Source: Clostridiales bacterium (GTDB taxonomy: Bacteria; Bacillota; Clostridia; Saccharofermentanales; Saccharofermentanaceae). From it: DNA of 64,000 nucleotides. Every line of letters starts with the position of its first letter. The stretch's first letter is position 1. A program made the position numbers and the translations under genes. Under the pieces are notes generated by a model. That model made no database searches and was not told the origin of the DNA. It saw nothing but the letters and a program-made list of their open reading frames with translations. Shown in pieces: positions 7,477 to 16,899 of the stretch. The stretch is taken from the NCBI GenBank assembly GCA_017552455.1, contig JAFZPX010000013.1, forward strand, positions 1-64,000, written 5' to 3'.

Positions 7477-8136
7477 TTATCCCCCTATAATTCCAATTAA
7501 TGAATCACTTAACATATCGAACATCTTGCCTGCATCGTAAGACTTGTTAAAAACTCTTCCGCCGGTGCATTCATTGATCAGATACACCTGCTGTATCCCA
7601 CGCACCGAAGCATACAAATATTGGAGAATCTCATCCGATGTAACGGACGGATGGATTACACCATTACCGATCAATTCATCGAGATATTCTTTTATGGATC
7701 TTAGAAGTGCGATAAAAGGGCTCTTCTCTTCATCCTTCAAAGAAGCTTCGAGACTGACGATTCTGTCGGGATCGCTCATGGCAAGAACATCTGCATACGC
7801 ACTGATCTTCAAAGTCCCGATATCCATCTTCAAGAGAAGTCCGCTTCCCATCTGACAGGTCTTACGCACCACAGTCTGCCAGTCTTTGCTTTCCTTACAG
7901 ATCTTCTCCCACTTATCAACATAAGAGAAATTAGAGTTGATACTCGCGACCAGATCGTGAATAACCTCATCAATATCTTTGTAGTACTTGTAGATCACGC
8001 CGTGGGAGAAACCGGTCTTATCGGTTATGTCCTGAAGAACAATATCTGTTATAGGCTTCTCAAGGCAGACCTGATAAGCCGCATCGATGATTTCCTTCTT
8101 TTTCTTGGCGATATACTCTTCAGTTACTTTGGGCAT
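7477..8136 (-). CDS. TetR/AcrR family transcriptional repressor
   Basis: 219 residues. The N-terminal 60 residues carry the TetR helix-turn-helix (IIDAAYQVCLEKPITDIVLQDITDKTGFSHGVIYKYYKDIDEV), and the rest is an all-helical ligand domain. Position first in the operon with the hydrolase and next to the MFS pump fits a drug- or metabolite-sensing repressor. A consensus promoter overlapped by a perfect 7-bp inverted repeat just upstream indicates autorepression. Start ATG 8136 is the first Met of the canonical domain. Confidence 0.85.
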   Translation of the reverse strand: MPKVTEEYIAKKKKEIIDAAYQVCLEKPITDIVLQDITDKTGFSHGVIYKYYKDIDEVIHDLVASINSNFSYVDKWEKICKESKDWQTVVRKTCQMGSGLLLKMDIGTLKISAYADVLAMSDPDRIVSLEASLKDEEKSPFIALLRSIKEYLDELIGNGVIHPSVTSDEILQYLYASVRGIQQVYLINECTGGRVFNKSYDAGKMFDMLSDSLIGIIGG

Positions 8137-8153
8137 AACAAACCTCGTAATAA

Positions 8154-8201
8154 AAATGACATTTCGTCATTTATATTACTTGCCCAACTGATTGTTGTCA
8201 A
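8154..8201 (-). promoter_or_regulatory. Promoter TTGACA-17-TAATAT with TetR operator
   Basis: Minus strand: TTGACA (8201-8196), 17 nt, TAATAT (8178-8173). Immediately downstream is the perfect inverted repeat AAATGAC-ATTTC-GTCATTT (8154-8172), covering the predicted transcription start near 8166. This is a classic autorepression layout for the TetR gene. Confidence 0.72.
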
Positions 8202-8204
8202 TGT

Positions 8205-9311
8205 TTATTCCTGAAGCTGCTGTCTTACCCCATTAATTTCTGCATACGACTTCTCGAAAGCATCCACAACCGCCGCATTGAACTGCGTGCCTCTTCCCTT
8301 CAGGATCTCGTTATATGCATCCTTCTCATCCCACGCCTGCTTATAGCTGCGCTTACTTGTAAGAGCATCGTAGACATCTGCAACGGCTACTATCTGGCCT
8401 TCAAGGCTTAATTCATCAAGCTTCAGCCCCTCGGGATATCCTCTGCCGTCAGGACGCTCGTGATGTTCAAGAGCCACAGTCTTCGCAAGGCCCATAACTT
8501 CACCTTCAACATTCTTAAGAAGATCTCCTCCGTAGCCCGGGTGCTTCTTGATGATGGCGAATTCTTCGTCCGTAAGTCTTGCCGGTTTCTCAAGGATCTC
8601 AGCAGGGATCAGGAGTTTACCGATATCGTGCATGGTAGATGCAAGGCGGATGATCTTGGCTTTGTCTTCTCCAAGACCCATCTGCTCTGCCATGATCCTT
8701 GAGTATTCAGCAACACGGCGAACGTGCTTACCTGTCTGTTCCGATTTGTTTTCAGTGATTTCAGCGAAGGACATGATCATCTCTTCCTGAATGCGATTAG
8801 TCTCATCAGCCTTTCCCTGCAGATATGCCCCGTACTCAAATACATACGCGAGAAGTCTTATCGCCAGGAATATAGCTACGCCCAGAAGAGTACTGAAAAA
8901 ACAGATCAGGAGAGTAATTAGGGAGAGCTTCTTAAAATCATTAGCAGTCTCTCTGGTGAAAGGCGTACGGGATGAACTAATCTTCTTGAAGATCTTCTTA
9001 AGGTCAAGAATGCCGTAAACAAACACCCCGCCCATCATCGAGATGAACAATCCTGAAAGAACTATCTGAAGCTTCAGATGCGTATCGCCGAAGATATAGT
9101 CAATGATATCTATAGGAAGAAGATTCGCACTGCTTACGATTTCCGAGTGGAAAGTAATAAAATCAATATTAGTAACAAACGGAACTATCGCCACAACGAA
9201 TCCCAGCAAAATCAGGAAACCGAATATCACCCAACAGATATTCATTGCCACCTGAATGAGTTTACTTATCTTCTGGATTCTTTGCAGCAGCTCTTCCATA
9301 TCGTGCATCAC
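8205..9311 (-). CDS. Membrane-anchored HD-GYP phosphodiesterase
   Basis: 368 residues. Four hydrophobic segments occupy the first 170 residues, followed by an HD-GYP domain: MHDIGK near 227-232 (HD metal site), HHERPDGRGYP near 276-286 (GYP motif) and a late VADVYDALTS. HD-GYP enzymes hydrolyse cyclic di-GMP or related dinucleotides. All canonical metal-binding His/Asp residues are visible. Its ATG overlaps the stop of the upstream gene by ATGA (9311-9308), indicating coupling. The N-terminal membrane domain may sense a signal, but no known sensor domain is recognised. Confidence 0.82.
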   Translation of the reverse strand: MMHDMEELLQRIQKISKLIQVAMNICWVIFGFLILLGFVVAIVPFVTNIDFITFHSEIVSSANLLPIDIIDYIFGDTHLKLQIVLSGLFISMMGGVFVYGILDLKKIFKKISSSRTPFTRETANDFKKLSLITLLICFFSTLLGVAIFLAIRLLAYVFEYGAYLQGKADETNRIQEEMIMSFAEITENKSEQTGKHVRRVAEYSRIMAEQMGLGEDKAKIIRLASTMHDIGKLLIPAEILEKPARLTDEEFAIIKKHPGYGGDLLKNVEGEVMGLAKTVALEHHERPDGRGYPEGLKLDELSLEGQIVAVADVYDALTSKRSYKQAWDEKDAYNEILKGRGTQFNAAVVDAFEKSYAEINGVRQQLQE

Positions 9312-9721
9312 CGTCTGTCAGATTTTCTCAAAGTTATTCCTAATATATTCGAATCAAATCCGCTGAGGATCGTGTCGTAATTGCCGACGCTGTAAGTGTT
9401 CTTACGGTGGCTCTCATTCCACGTACTGCAAAGGTCTTTAGCAAATCCCTCTGCACTGCCGCCACGCTTTAAAGCTGCGGGTGTGAAGAACAGTGCAAGT
9501 ACTCTTTTCGCTTCTTCGGAAGCCTTCTTCTGCTCACGCTTGGGCAGAGCAAGAACTTCACTGTCGATGGCATCAGAAACTTCCTTAGCGCTCTGCGACT
9601 CTGCCTCATCGAAGAACGGACCTACCACCCTCTCGAACACTTCAAAGTTCTCCGGGTAGTGATCGTAATCGAACTCATAAAGGTATTTACGTGAAGCTAA
9701 GATGAGCTTTGCCAATTCCAT
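9308..9721 (-). CDS. Hypothetical protein coupled to the HD-GYP gene
   Basis: 137 residues, soluble, rich in Glu, Lys and Ala, mainly helical by composition, with no signal peptide, Cys cluster or known motif. The start ATG 9721 follows AAGGAG (GTAGAGTAAGGAGATATAAGC on the minus strand). The stop overlaps the ATG of the membrane HD-GYP protein, so the two probably work together. I do not recognise a family. Confidence 0.5.
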   Translation of the reverse strand: MELAKLILASRKYLYEFDYDHYPENFEVFERVVGPFFDEAESQSAKEVSDAIDSEVLALPKREQKKASEEAKRVLALFFTPAALKRGGSAEGFAKDLCSTWNESHRKNTYSVGNYDTILSGFDSNILGITLRKSDRR

Positions 9722-9817
9722 GCTTATATCTCCTTACTCTACTCAATATAACATAGTGGCTGTGCTTTACAATTATTTCTGACGTTTGTAGAATCAAGAA
9801 AAAAGCAGGAGATGCAT

Positions 9818-11341
9818 ATGGCCGATCAGATCTTTACCATTGTTGTTGCTGACGACGAAGAAGAACTTCTCGATGACGTATGCACTCTTATCGATTGGGA
9901 GAGCATCGGTTTCCGCCTTGTAGGAAAAGCAAATAACGGCCTTGATGCACTCCAGCTCGTAGAACAGTTAGAGCCTGATCTTCTCCTTACGGACATACAG
10001 ATGCCGTTCATAAAAGGCACCGAGCTTGCACGTCAGGTGCGCGAGCTTCAGCCCCTTATTCAGATTGCATTTCTGTCAGGATACGATGACTTCGAGTACG
10101 CAAGAAGCGCCATCGAGAGTCAGGTTATCGCATATCTTCTTAAACCCATAAAGATGGCGGATCTTACCGCGAAGCTTCAGGAGATCCACGCAAGGATGGA
10201 GACAAGATTCAATTCTTTGCTCCCCTCCGAGGGACCTGCAAGCAGACACCTCGCCGTGGCTTCACTTCTTCTGGATCAGAACGCAGACTACCCCGGCGAA
10301 AAGGAGATCATCAAGCGTCTTAACGACACGGGTATCAGCTTCAAAGAACCGTTCCTTCTTGCCGTGCTTGCCATTAGCGCGGAGTCGTTTCCTCCCAAGG
10401 CAGATCAGACTGTAGATACGGTTCTTCGCGAGCACTACACAAGCTTCAGCATAATCTCAGGCGGAAGGATCTTAAGCCTCGTTATCTCCGAGGAAGGCTT
10501 CGATAAATTCGGAACTGTACTCGACGAGCTTTACTGTGTATGTAAAAGAATCTTCAACTGTGAATGCACTGTCGGAGTAAGCCGAATATTCAGTGAATTC
10601 GCAGGCACCATTCCTGCATGTAAGGAAGCCGTTGATGCAACCCGCTTGGCAGACGGTCACGGCGTCAGCAACATCAGTCAGGTTTCTGTCGAATCAACTG
10701 AAGCAGTAACTCCTGTGCAGGCGGCCACCGAACTTGACCGACTCCTGTTTACAGGATCTTCCGGTGAACTTGAGAGTTATCTTGATAAGGTAATGGGACC
10801 CGGCACAAGTGAGCTTAGCATAATGGAGACTCTGGTTATTGCCCAGAATGTACTCCAGGCTGCAATAGGCAAAGAAGATCTCGCGATGCTTCTTCGCCGC
10901 ACAAGTCTTACGGATCCTTTGAAGGAGAAGCTTGATTCCGAGACTTTCAGAAGGCGCGTTAAAGAGCTTTGCCTTGCAGGCAACGAGATGATCGTTAACC
11001 GCAAGCAGAAAGGCATGCGCGTCCTCGTCGACAGAACACTTCAGATTATTAAGACAAGATATATGGATGAGAGTCTCTCACTTAATCTTGTAAGCGAGGA
11101 ACTTCATGTTAGTCCCAATTACTTAAGTGCGAACATGAAGAAATATGCAGGCGACACTTTCATCAACCTTCTGATACAAAGAAGAATGGAAGTCGCCAAG
11201 GCACTCATCAATTCAGGAGGTATGAAGATCGCTGAGGTCGCCGAGCGATGCGGCTATTCGGATCAGCATTACTTCAGTTTCTGCTTTAAGAAATACTTCG
11301 GGGTCTCCCCTGCTAAGATGCGTAAAGGCGAGGAGAATTGA
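9818..11341 (+). CDS. YesN/AraC-type response regulator
   Basis: 507 residues. The receiver domain is at 1-125, with acidic residues DDEEE at 10-14, phospho-acceptor Asp near 59 (LLTDIQMP) and Lys in YLLKPIK. The middle is a long linker, and an AraC helix-turn-helix pair fills the last 105 residues (SLNLVSEELHVSPNYLS; KIAEVAERCGYSDQHYFS). ATG 9818 is chosen over ATG 9812 because AGGAG (9807-9811) directly abuts the latter. It is followed by its kinase (stop/start overlap region) and a sugar-binding lipoprotein, the XylFII-LytS-YesN type of three-component set that activates a linked ABC sugar importer. The probable target is the mglB promoter region at 14006-14175. Confidence 0.88.
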   Translation: MADQIFTIVVADDEEELLDDVCTLIDWESIGFRLVGKANNGLDALQLVEQLEPDLLLTDIQMPFIKGTELARQVRELQPLIQIAFLSGYDDFEYARSAIESQVIAYLLKPIKMADLTAKLQEIHARMETRFNSLLPSEGPASRHLAVASLLLDQNADYPGEKEIIKRLNDTGISFKEPFLLAVLAISAESFPPKADQTVDTVLREHYTSFSIISGGRILSLVISEEGFDKFGTVLDELYCVCKRIFNCECTVGVSRIFSEFAGTIPACKEAVDATRLADGHGVSNISQVSVESTEAVTPVQAATELDRLLFTGSSGELESYLDKVMGPGTSELSIMETLVIAQNVLQAAIGKEDLAMLLRRTSLTDPLKEKLDSETFRRRVKELCLAGNEMIVNRKQKGMRVLVDRTLQIIKTRYMDESLSLNLVSEELHVSPNYLSANMKKYAGDTFINLLIQRRMEVAKALINSGGMKIAEVAERCGYSDQHYFSFCFKKYFGVSPAKMRKGEEN

Positions 11342-11343
11342 AC

Positions 11344-13047
11344 TTGAAATCCAAAGGTTTACGAATGAACACCGTACTCCTTCTTGCCCTTATCAGTACA
11401 GTTATTCTTGTACTGGTAAGCGTGTCAGTTCTGTTTATGCGTTCTTATAAAAACTCACTTATAAGCAACGCATCCACCAACAGCCAGAGAACCATATCCC
11501 AGGTAAGCAATACAGTAAACGAATACCTCGACAGCATCGATATAGATATGGAGACTCTCTGTGCTTCCCTCGAAGATCCTTCCATAGACCGTGAGGAATT
11601 CTTCAATGTATTCCTTAATATACGACCTGATGTAGTAGCGGTGTCCACTTACGATGCTTCCGGTAATCTTGTTAACTGCTACAGCCTCTTGGGCGATGTC
11701 AGAGTGCCCCTTGATGAGAACACGTCGTTCGACAGCGCCAAAATGGACATGTATACAGACGGCTACATATCAGCGCCTCATGTTGTATCGCTTTTCGAGG
11801 GGGAGTATCCGTGGGTAATCACGATGACGTCTCCCCTTAACGTAGAAGGCGAATGCTGGATAGCGCTCGACATAAGCTGTACCAACATCTCCTCTTATAT
11901 CAACGACGTCGGTATCGGACAGAGAGGTTACTGTTTCCTCCTCGACTCCGATGGCAATATCGTTTACCACCCGCAGCAGCAGCTCATCTATTCAGATCTT
12001 AAGAGCGAGAACATAGAGCTCATCGCTTCCCTGCACGACGGAACTCATGTAGAAGAGAACGTAATCTATTCCATCGAGACACTTAACGGATCTCACTGGC
12101 GAGTAGTCGGTGTAAGCTTTGTGCAAGAGCTCATAACGGACAGCTTGTGGGAATTGGGAAGGATCATAATCTTCGTAGGTCTTCTTATACTAATAGTTAT
12201 GGCGGTCATAAGCTTCATCCTGTCCAAGGTCGTATCGCGCCCCATAAGAACATTCGCGGAAGAGATGGAACAGTTCGAGCAGAACACCGCTGACTTTACT
12301 TATGAACCCGTAGGAGGCGTAAGAGAAGTACGCATCCTGTCGGAGTCTTTCGGCCATATGGTAAAGAAGCTTCAGGACCTTATGGGCACCATCAAGGACG
12401 AGCAGCAGAATCTGCGTAAGACTGAGCTTCGCGCACTGCAGGCACAGATCAATCCGCACTTCCTTTACAACACACTCGACTCCATCTCTTGGATGACTGA
12501 AAGAGGCAAGAAAGATGAAGTTGTAGAGATGGTAAATGCACTCGCGACTTTGTTCCGCATAAGTATCAGCAAGGGACACGAGCTTATCCCTATTCGAAAT
12601 GAGATACAGCACGCCGAGAGCTATCTTCAGATTCAGTCTTACAGATATAAGAATCAATTCAGTTATGAGTTTAACGTCGAGGAGGACTGCCTTGATTATC
12701 TTTGCAACAAGATAACGTTGCAGCCCATCATCGAGAACGCGATCTACCACGGTATAAACGGACTTGTCGACGGTGGCAGGATCACGATAACCGTGAAGTC
12801 ACAGGATGACAACATCGTCATGACAGTTGAAGACAACGGTAACGGTATGACCGATGAACAGATCGAGACGATCATGAACAAGGACAGAAGCGATAAGACC
12901 GGTATCGGTATCAAGAACGTTAATGACAGATTAAAGATCTACTTCGGAAACGAATACGGCATAACCATACACAGCGAACTTGATGAAGGCACCAAGGTCA
13001 TCATCCTCATGCCTAAGGTAAAGGAGGCATCTGAATATGAGAAGTAA
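11344..13047 (+). CDS. LytS/YesM-type sensor histidine kinase
   Basis: About 567 residues. TM1 is near 9-32, followed by an extracellular Cache-like sensor (GQRGYCFLLDSDGNIVYHP near 197-215), TM2 near 272-295, HAMP near 296-345, a His_kinase domain with QINPHFLYNTL (His near 372), and HATPase_c with N-box QPIIENAIYHG and GIGIKNVNDRL near the end. The start is TTG 11344, 8 nt after AGGAG (11331-11335); the in-frame TTG 11338 is only 2 nt from it. Its 3' end overlaps the lipoprotein gene by 11 nt. It probably receives the sugar signal through that lipoprotein and phosphorylates the YesN partner. Confidence 0.85.
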   Translation: MKSKGLRMNTVLLLALISTVILVLVSVSVLFMRSYKNSLISNASTNSQRTISQVSNTVNEYLDSIDIDMETLCASLEDPSIDREEFFNVFLNIRPDVVAVSTYDASGNLVNCYSLLGDVRVPLDENTSFDSAKMDMYTDGYISAPHVVSLFEGEYPWVITMTSPLNVEGECWIALDISCTNISSYINDVGIGQRGYCFLLDSDGNIVYHPQQQLIYSDLKSENIELIASLHDGTHVEENVIYSIETLNGSHWRVVGVSFVQELITDSLWELGRIIIFVGLLILIVMAVISFILSKVVSRPIRTFAEEMEQFEQNTADFTYEPVGGVREVRILSESFGHMVKKLQDLMGTIKDEQQNLRKTELRALQAQINPHFLYNTLDSISWMTERGKKDEVVEMVNALATLFRISISKGHELIPIRNEIQHAESYLQIQSYRYKNQFSYEFNVEEDCLDYLCNKITLQPIIENAIYHGINGLVDGGRITITVKSQDDNIVMTVEDNGNGMTDEQIETIMNKDRSDKTGIGIKNVNDRLKIYFGNEYGITIHSELDEGTKVIILMPKVKEASEYEK

Positions 13048-14005
13048 GAAGATCCTCGGTGTTCTCTTGATAACGGCCTCCATCCTGCTCTCTTCATGCA
13101 GTTACTTAGGCGTGCAGAATGAATCAAAGTACAACGTATGGTTCATCGCGAAGTCCCAGGGGTCCGAGTTCTGGAATTCTGCATTCGCAGGAGCTAACGC
13201 AGCTAAGACTGAGTACAACATCGACCTTCATATCACAGGTCCTGAGACCGAAGAGCAGTACGACAGACAGAACAACATGATCGATCAGGCAGTGCGTGAC
13301 GGAGCAGATGCGATCATCTTCTCAGCCATTAGCTACAGCGAGAACGCAGCCGCCATCGATGCAGCTGCAGACGCAGGAGTAAAGATAATCGTCATCGACA
13401 GTGACGTTGATTCGGACAAGGTCGATGTGCGTATCGGAACAGACAACGTTCAGGCCGGAAGGATGACAGGCAATGCCGTACTCGATACAGATGATGATGA
13501 GATATGTGTCGGTATAGTTAACTTCGCACTCGGTACACGTAACGGACAGGAGCGTGAAGAAGGTCTTCGCGAAGTCCTCGAAGCAGACCCGCGAGTCACC
13601 GGCATATACAAAGTTAACGTCGAAGCCACTCCCGAAGCCGCAGGTATCGGTGTACAGCTTCTTCTTAACGATCATCCAGAGATAGATGTGCTTGTCGGCC
13701 TTAACGAGATGCTTGCAGTAGGTACTGCAAGAGCTGTGGATAATATGAATCTGTCAGACAGCATCCGCGTGGTAGGCTTTGATACCAATGTCGAGTGCGT
13801 AGAGTTTATGAGACATGGTGTTGTCAGCGCACTGATCGCACAGAACCCCTATGCGATGGGTTATCTCGGAGTCGAGTATGCATGGAAGGTATTACAGGGC
13901 GAGCACTTCGATAACGATGTGTGGATCGACACATCAACAACCATAATCACCCGCAAGAATATGTTTAGTCAGGAGAGCCAACAGGCGCTCTTCTCTTTTG
14001 GTTAA
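13037..14005 (+). CDS. Sugar-binding lipoprotein of a three-component sensing system
   Basis: 322 residues. The signal peptide has lipobox LSSC (Cys21), followed by a Peripla_BP_4 sugar-binding fold (VWFIAKSQGSEFWNSAFAG, then DGADAIIFSA and KIIVIDSDVDS). It overlaps the kinase gene, whereas the importer has its own binding protein (14176). This placement is that of a signalling receptor such as XylFII rather than a transport protein. It would sit on the outer face of the membrane and present bound sugar to the kinase sensor domain. The ligand is probably an aldose such as galactose or ribose, which cannot be settled by reading. Confidence 0.8.
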   Translation: MRSKKILGVLLITASILLSSCSYLGVQNESKYNVWFIAKSQGSEFWNSAFAGANAAKTEYNIDLHITGPETEEQYDRQNNMIDQAVRDGADAIIFSAISYSENAAAIDAAADAGVKIIVIDSDVDSDKVDVRIGTDNVQAGRMTGNAVLDTDDDEICVGIVNFALGTRNGQEREEGLREVLEADPRVTGIYKVNVEATPEAAGIGVQLLLNDHPEIDVLVGLNEMLAVGTARAVDNMNLSDSIRVVGFDTNVECVEFMRHGVVSALIAQNPYAMGYLGVEYAWKVLQGEHFDNDVWIDTSTTIITRKNMFSQESQQALFSFG

Positions 14006-14175
14006 TCTGCACAAAGCAGGTAAAATTTTACTTGATTTTGTAGTGGGTTTTAGTGATTTTTTAACCTTTTTTGTGGATATCCTCATGTCATTTTGATTCT
14101 CCGCTGTTTAGGATTTTCTCGAAGGGGACGGTTACGTCCGGGAAAAACCAAACACTTCATAAGGAGGATTCTATT
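14006..14175 (+). promoter_or_regulatory. Control region of the mglBAC importer
   Basis: This 170-bp gap holds a 12-bp palindrome GTAAAATTTTAC (14020-14031), a 7-bp direct repeat TGATTTT at 14033-14039 and 14054-14060 (21-bp period, as expected for tandem AraC-type sites), and a small hairpin GGACG-GTTA-CGTCC (14126-14139) in the leader. AAGGAGG precedes ATG 14176. No clear -35/-10 pair was found. The 21-bp repeat is a candidate site for the YesN regulator, but the sequence is AT-rich and the match short. Confidence 0.4.
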
Positions 14176-15309
14176 ATGAGAAAAAAGATTATGGCATTGA
14201 TCCTTTCATTGGTCATGATCGTAAGTCTCTCCGCTTGCACAATCGGCGGTGAGGGCGACGAAGGCGGCGGTGCTGCTGCAGGCGGCGACGTAAAGGTTGC
14301 TGTATTCTGGTACACATTCTCTGATGCTTATCTTTCAACAGTACGTTCTGCTTTGGACGCCGATCTGGAAGCTGCAGGCATCGAGTATCAGGACTTCGAC
14401 AGTAACAACAACCAGGGCACACAGCTCGAGCAGGTACAGACAGCTGTTACAAACGGATTCAACGTTCTCGTTGTTAACCTCGTAACATCCGGTTCTGCTG
14501 ATGCAGCTAACCAGATCATCGCTGCAGCCGGTGACGTTCCGGTTATCTTCTTCAACCGTGCTATCGAAGGCGACGGTGAGGAAGGAACAGTCCTTAACTC
14601 CAATGACAACATCGCATTCATCGGTACTGATGCTCCTGAGGCAGGACACATGCAGGGCCAGATGATCGGCGACTTCCTCGTAGCTAACTTCGAAGCTACT
14701 GACCTTAACGGCGACGGCCAGATCTCCTATGCAATGTTCATGGGTGACGCTTCCAACGTTGAGGCTATCTATCGTACACAGTACGGTGTTGAGGATGCTA
14801 ACGCTGTTCTTACAGCAGCTGGTTATCCCGAACTCGTTTACTTCAACCCCAACAACACAGACAGATATCAGCTCGACCCTAACGGTGCATGGTCATCCGC
14901 TGCAGGTAACGAGTTCATGGGCACAAACCTCGCTGAGTATTCTGAGGCTAACGGCAACATGATCGAGCTCGTTATCGCTAACAACGACGATATGGCTATC
15001 GGTGCTATCTCTGCTTTGCAGGCTGCAGGTTACAACCTTGGTGACGGCAGCTGCACAAAGATCCCTGTATTCGGTGTTGATGCAACTCAGGTTGCTCAGG
15101 ATGCTATCGCAGCTGACACAATGACAGGTACAGTTAAGCAGGATGCTGAAGGTATGGCTTCCGCTATCTGCGCTGCAGTAGAGGCAATCGCTAACGGCAG
15201 TTCCGTAGCTGACGCGGCTGCTTCCGTAGCAGGCTCTGCAGACATCTATTCAATGGCTGACGGATTCACAAACAAGATCTTCGTCGCTTACGCTCCTTAC
15301 ACAGGCTAA
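14176..15309 (+). CDS. mglB: Galactose/glucose-type substrate-binding lipoprotein
   Basis: 377 residues. The signal peptide has lipobox LSAC (Cys21), then a Gly/Glu-rich spacer and a type I periplasmic-binding fold. An EF-hand-like calcium loop DLNGDGQIS near 176-184 is the hallmark of the MglB galactose-binding protein, and late motifs (NNDDMAIGAISAL; VPVFGVDATQ-like) also match. ATG 14176 behind AAGGAGG is the start; the frame is open further upstream but without a binding site. Codon use is strongly biased (GCT, AAC, ACA), as expected of an abundant protein. A hairpin after the stop probably keeps its level above that of the ATPase and permease. Confidence 0.88.
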   Translation: MRKKIMALILSLVMIVSLSACTIGGEGDEGGGAAAGGDVKVAVFWYTFSDAYLSTVRSALDADLEAAGIEYQDFDSNNNQGTQLEQVQTAVTNGFNVLVVNLVTSGSADAANQIIAAAGDVPVIFFNRAIEGDGEEGTVLNSNDNIAFIGTDAPEAGHMQGQMIGDFLVANFEATDLNGDGQISYAMFMGDASNVEAIYRTQYGVEDANAVLTAAGYPELVYFNPNNTDRYQLDPNGAWSSAAGNEFMGTNLAEYSEANGNMIELVIANNDDMAIGAISALQAAGYNLGDGSCTKIPVFGVDATQVAQDAIAADTMTGTVKQDAEGMASAICAAVEAIANGSSVADAAASVAGSADIYSMADGFTNKIFVAYAPYTG

Positions 15310-15330
15310 TCTGAACTAAGGTTTTATTAA

Positions 15331-15361
15331 GGGCAGCCGTCCTCGGGCGACTGCCCTTTTC
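15331..15361 (+). terminator. Intercistronic attenuating hairpin after mglB
   Basis: GGGCAG (15331-15336) pairs with CTGCCC (15351-15356), with partial pairing inside, and TTTT follows. It lies between the binding-protein gene and mglA without ending the operon, so partial termination is likely. Confidence 0.65.
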
Positions 15362-15391
15362 TATGAACTATCAACAACAGGAGGTAACAAT

Positions 15392-16888
15392 ATGGCAGAG
15401 GATATCCTCCTTCGGATGACGGATATCACCAAAACGTTCCCCGGCGTTAAGGCACTCGATAAGGTTAACTTCGAACTTAAGGCAGGAACTGTCCATGCTC
15501 TGATGGGCGAGAATGGTGCCGGTAAATCCACGCTGATGAAATGCCTATTCGGAATATATGGCAAGGACAGCGGAGAAATCTATCTCGAAGGCGAAGAGAT
15601 TAATTTCAAGAACAGTAGAGAAGCGCTTGATAACGGCGTTGCCATGGTTCACCAGGAATTAAACCAGGCAGGAAAGCGCTCCGTCATGGACAACATCTGG
15701 CTCGGCCGCTACCCCACTATCGGCGGTGTCATGGTCGACGAGAAGAAGATGTACCGTGATACAAAAGCTATCTTCGACGAGTACGAGATCAACGTAGATC
15801 CCAAGAGGATCATCAACACTATGCCTGTATCACAGAGGCAGATGGTAGAGATAGCAAAAGCCGTTTCTTATAATTCCAAGATCATCGTGTTCGATGAGCC
15901 TACATCTTCCCTTACAGAGGAAGAAGTAGAACACTTATTTAAGATCATAAACATGCTGCGCGATAAGGGCGTCGGCATCATTTACATATCGCACAAGATG
16001 GCGGAGATCAAACGCATCTCCGATTACATCACCATCATGAGAGATGGTACACACGTAGCAACAAAGCCTGCGGACGAACTCGAGATGGCAGACATCATCC
16101 GTCTCATGGTAGGACGTGAGCTGTCGAACCAGTTCCCTCCCAAGGACAACAAGGTAGGCGACGTTTCGCTTGAAGTAGAAAACGTCACCGCCATGTACAA
16201 CCACTTAACAGATGTCACGTTCAAAGCTCACAGCGGCGAAGTATTAGGCTTCGCAGGACTCGACGGCAGCGGACGTACGGAGACACTCGAGAGCATCTTC
16301 GGCTACTCCACGCGAAAAACGGGAACCATCAGGCTTAACGGCAAGCTCTGCAGGAACCGTAACCCCCGTGAGTCCATCAAGAACGGCTTCGCCCTCCTTA
16401 CAGAAGAGAGACGTGCAACGGGTATTTTCGCTATAGAGAACATCCGCGAGAACACGGTTATCTCGAGCCTGAAGAAGCACCTGCATTTCGGCTGCCTTAG
16501 CGAAAAGTCTATGAGGAAGGACACGCAGTGGGCAATCGATTCCATGCACACAAAGACGCCTTCACAGGAGACAAAGATACGTGCCCTGTCCGGCGGCAAC
16601 CAGCAGAAGGTAATCATAGGAAGATGGCTTCTTACGAACCCCGAGGTTCTTCTTCTCGATGACCCCACAAGAGGTATCGACGTAGGTGCAAAATACGAGA
16701 TCTACCAGTTGATCCTCGACCTCGCCAAGAAGGGAAAAACTGTACTCGTAGTCTCATCGGAGATGCCGGAACTTCTTGGTATATGCGACAGAATTATCGT
16801 TATGTCAGGCGGCAGAGTTGCCGGTGAAGTTGATGCTAAGAACACTACCCAGGAAGAGATCATGACCCTGGCTGCAAAATACGTTTGA
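15392..16888 (+). CDS. mglA: Sugar ABC importer, tandem ATPase subunit
   Basis: 498 residues, the standard length of MglA/RbsA/XylG proteins, with two fused ABC domains. Domain 1 has Walker [10 protein letters not shown] near 40-48 and Walker [13 protein letters not shown]. Domain 2 has a degenerate P-loop GLDGSGRTE, the signature LSGGNQQK near 399-406 and Walker [15 protein letters not shown]. This asymmetry is normal in the family. Start ATG 15392 follows AGGAGG. The protein powers uptake of the sugar delivered by MglB through the permease encoded next, whose start overlaps this gene's ribosome-binding region. Confidence 0.92.
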   Translation: MAEDILLRMTDITKTFPGVKALDKVNFELKAGTVHALMGENGAGKSTLMKCLFGIYGKDSGEIYLEGEEINFKNSREALDNGVAMVHQELNQAGKRSVMDNIWLGRYPTIGGVMVDEKKMYRDTKAIFDEYEINVDPKRIINTMPVSQRQMVEIAKAVSYNSKIIVFDEPTSSLTEEEVEHLFKIINMLRDKGVGIIYISHKMAEIKRISDYITIMRDGTHVATKPADELEMADIIRLMVGRELSNQFPPKDNKVGDVSLEVENVTAMYNHLTDVTFKAHSGEVLGFAGLDGSGRTETLESIFGYSTRKTGTIRLNGKLCRNRNPRESIKNGFALLTEERRATGIFAIENIRENTVISSLKKHLHFGCLSEKSMRKDTQWAIDSMHTKTPSQETKIRALSGGNQQKVIIGRWLLTNPEVLLLDDPTRGIDVGAKYEIYQLILDLAKKGKTVLVVSSEMPELLGICDRIIVMSGGRVAGEVDAKNTTQEEIMTLAAKYV

Positions 16889-16899
16889 GGAGGATGAGC

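Noticed and set aside
12190..12750. 186-codon minus-strand open frame within the histidine kinase
   Set aside because: Overlaps the His-box and N-box coding sequence of a complete kinase.
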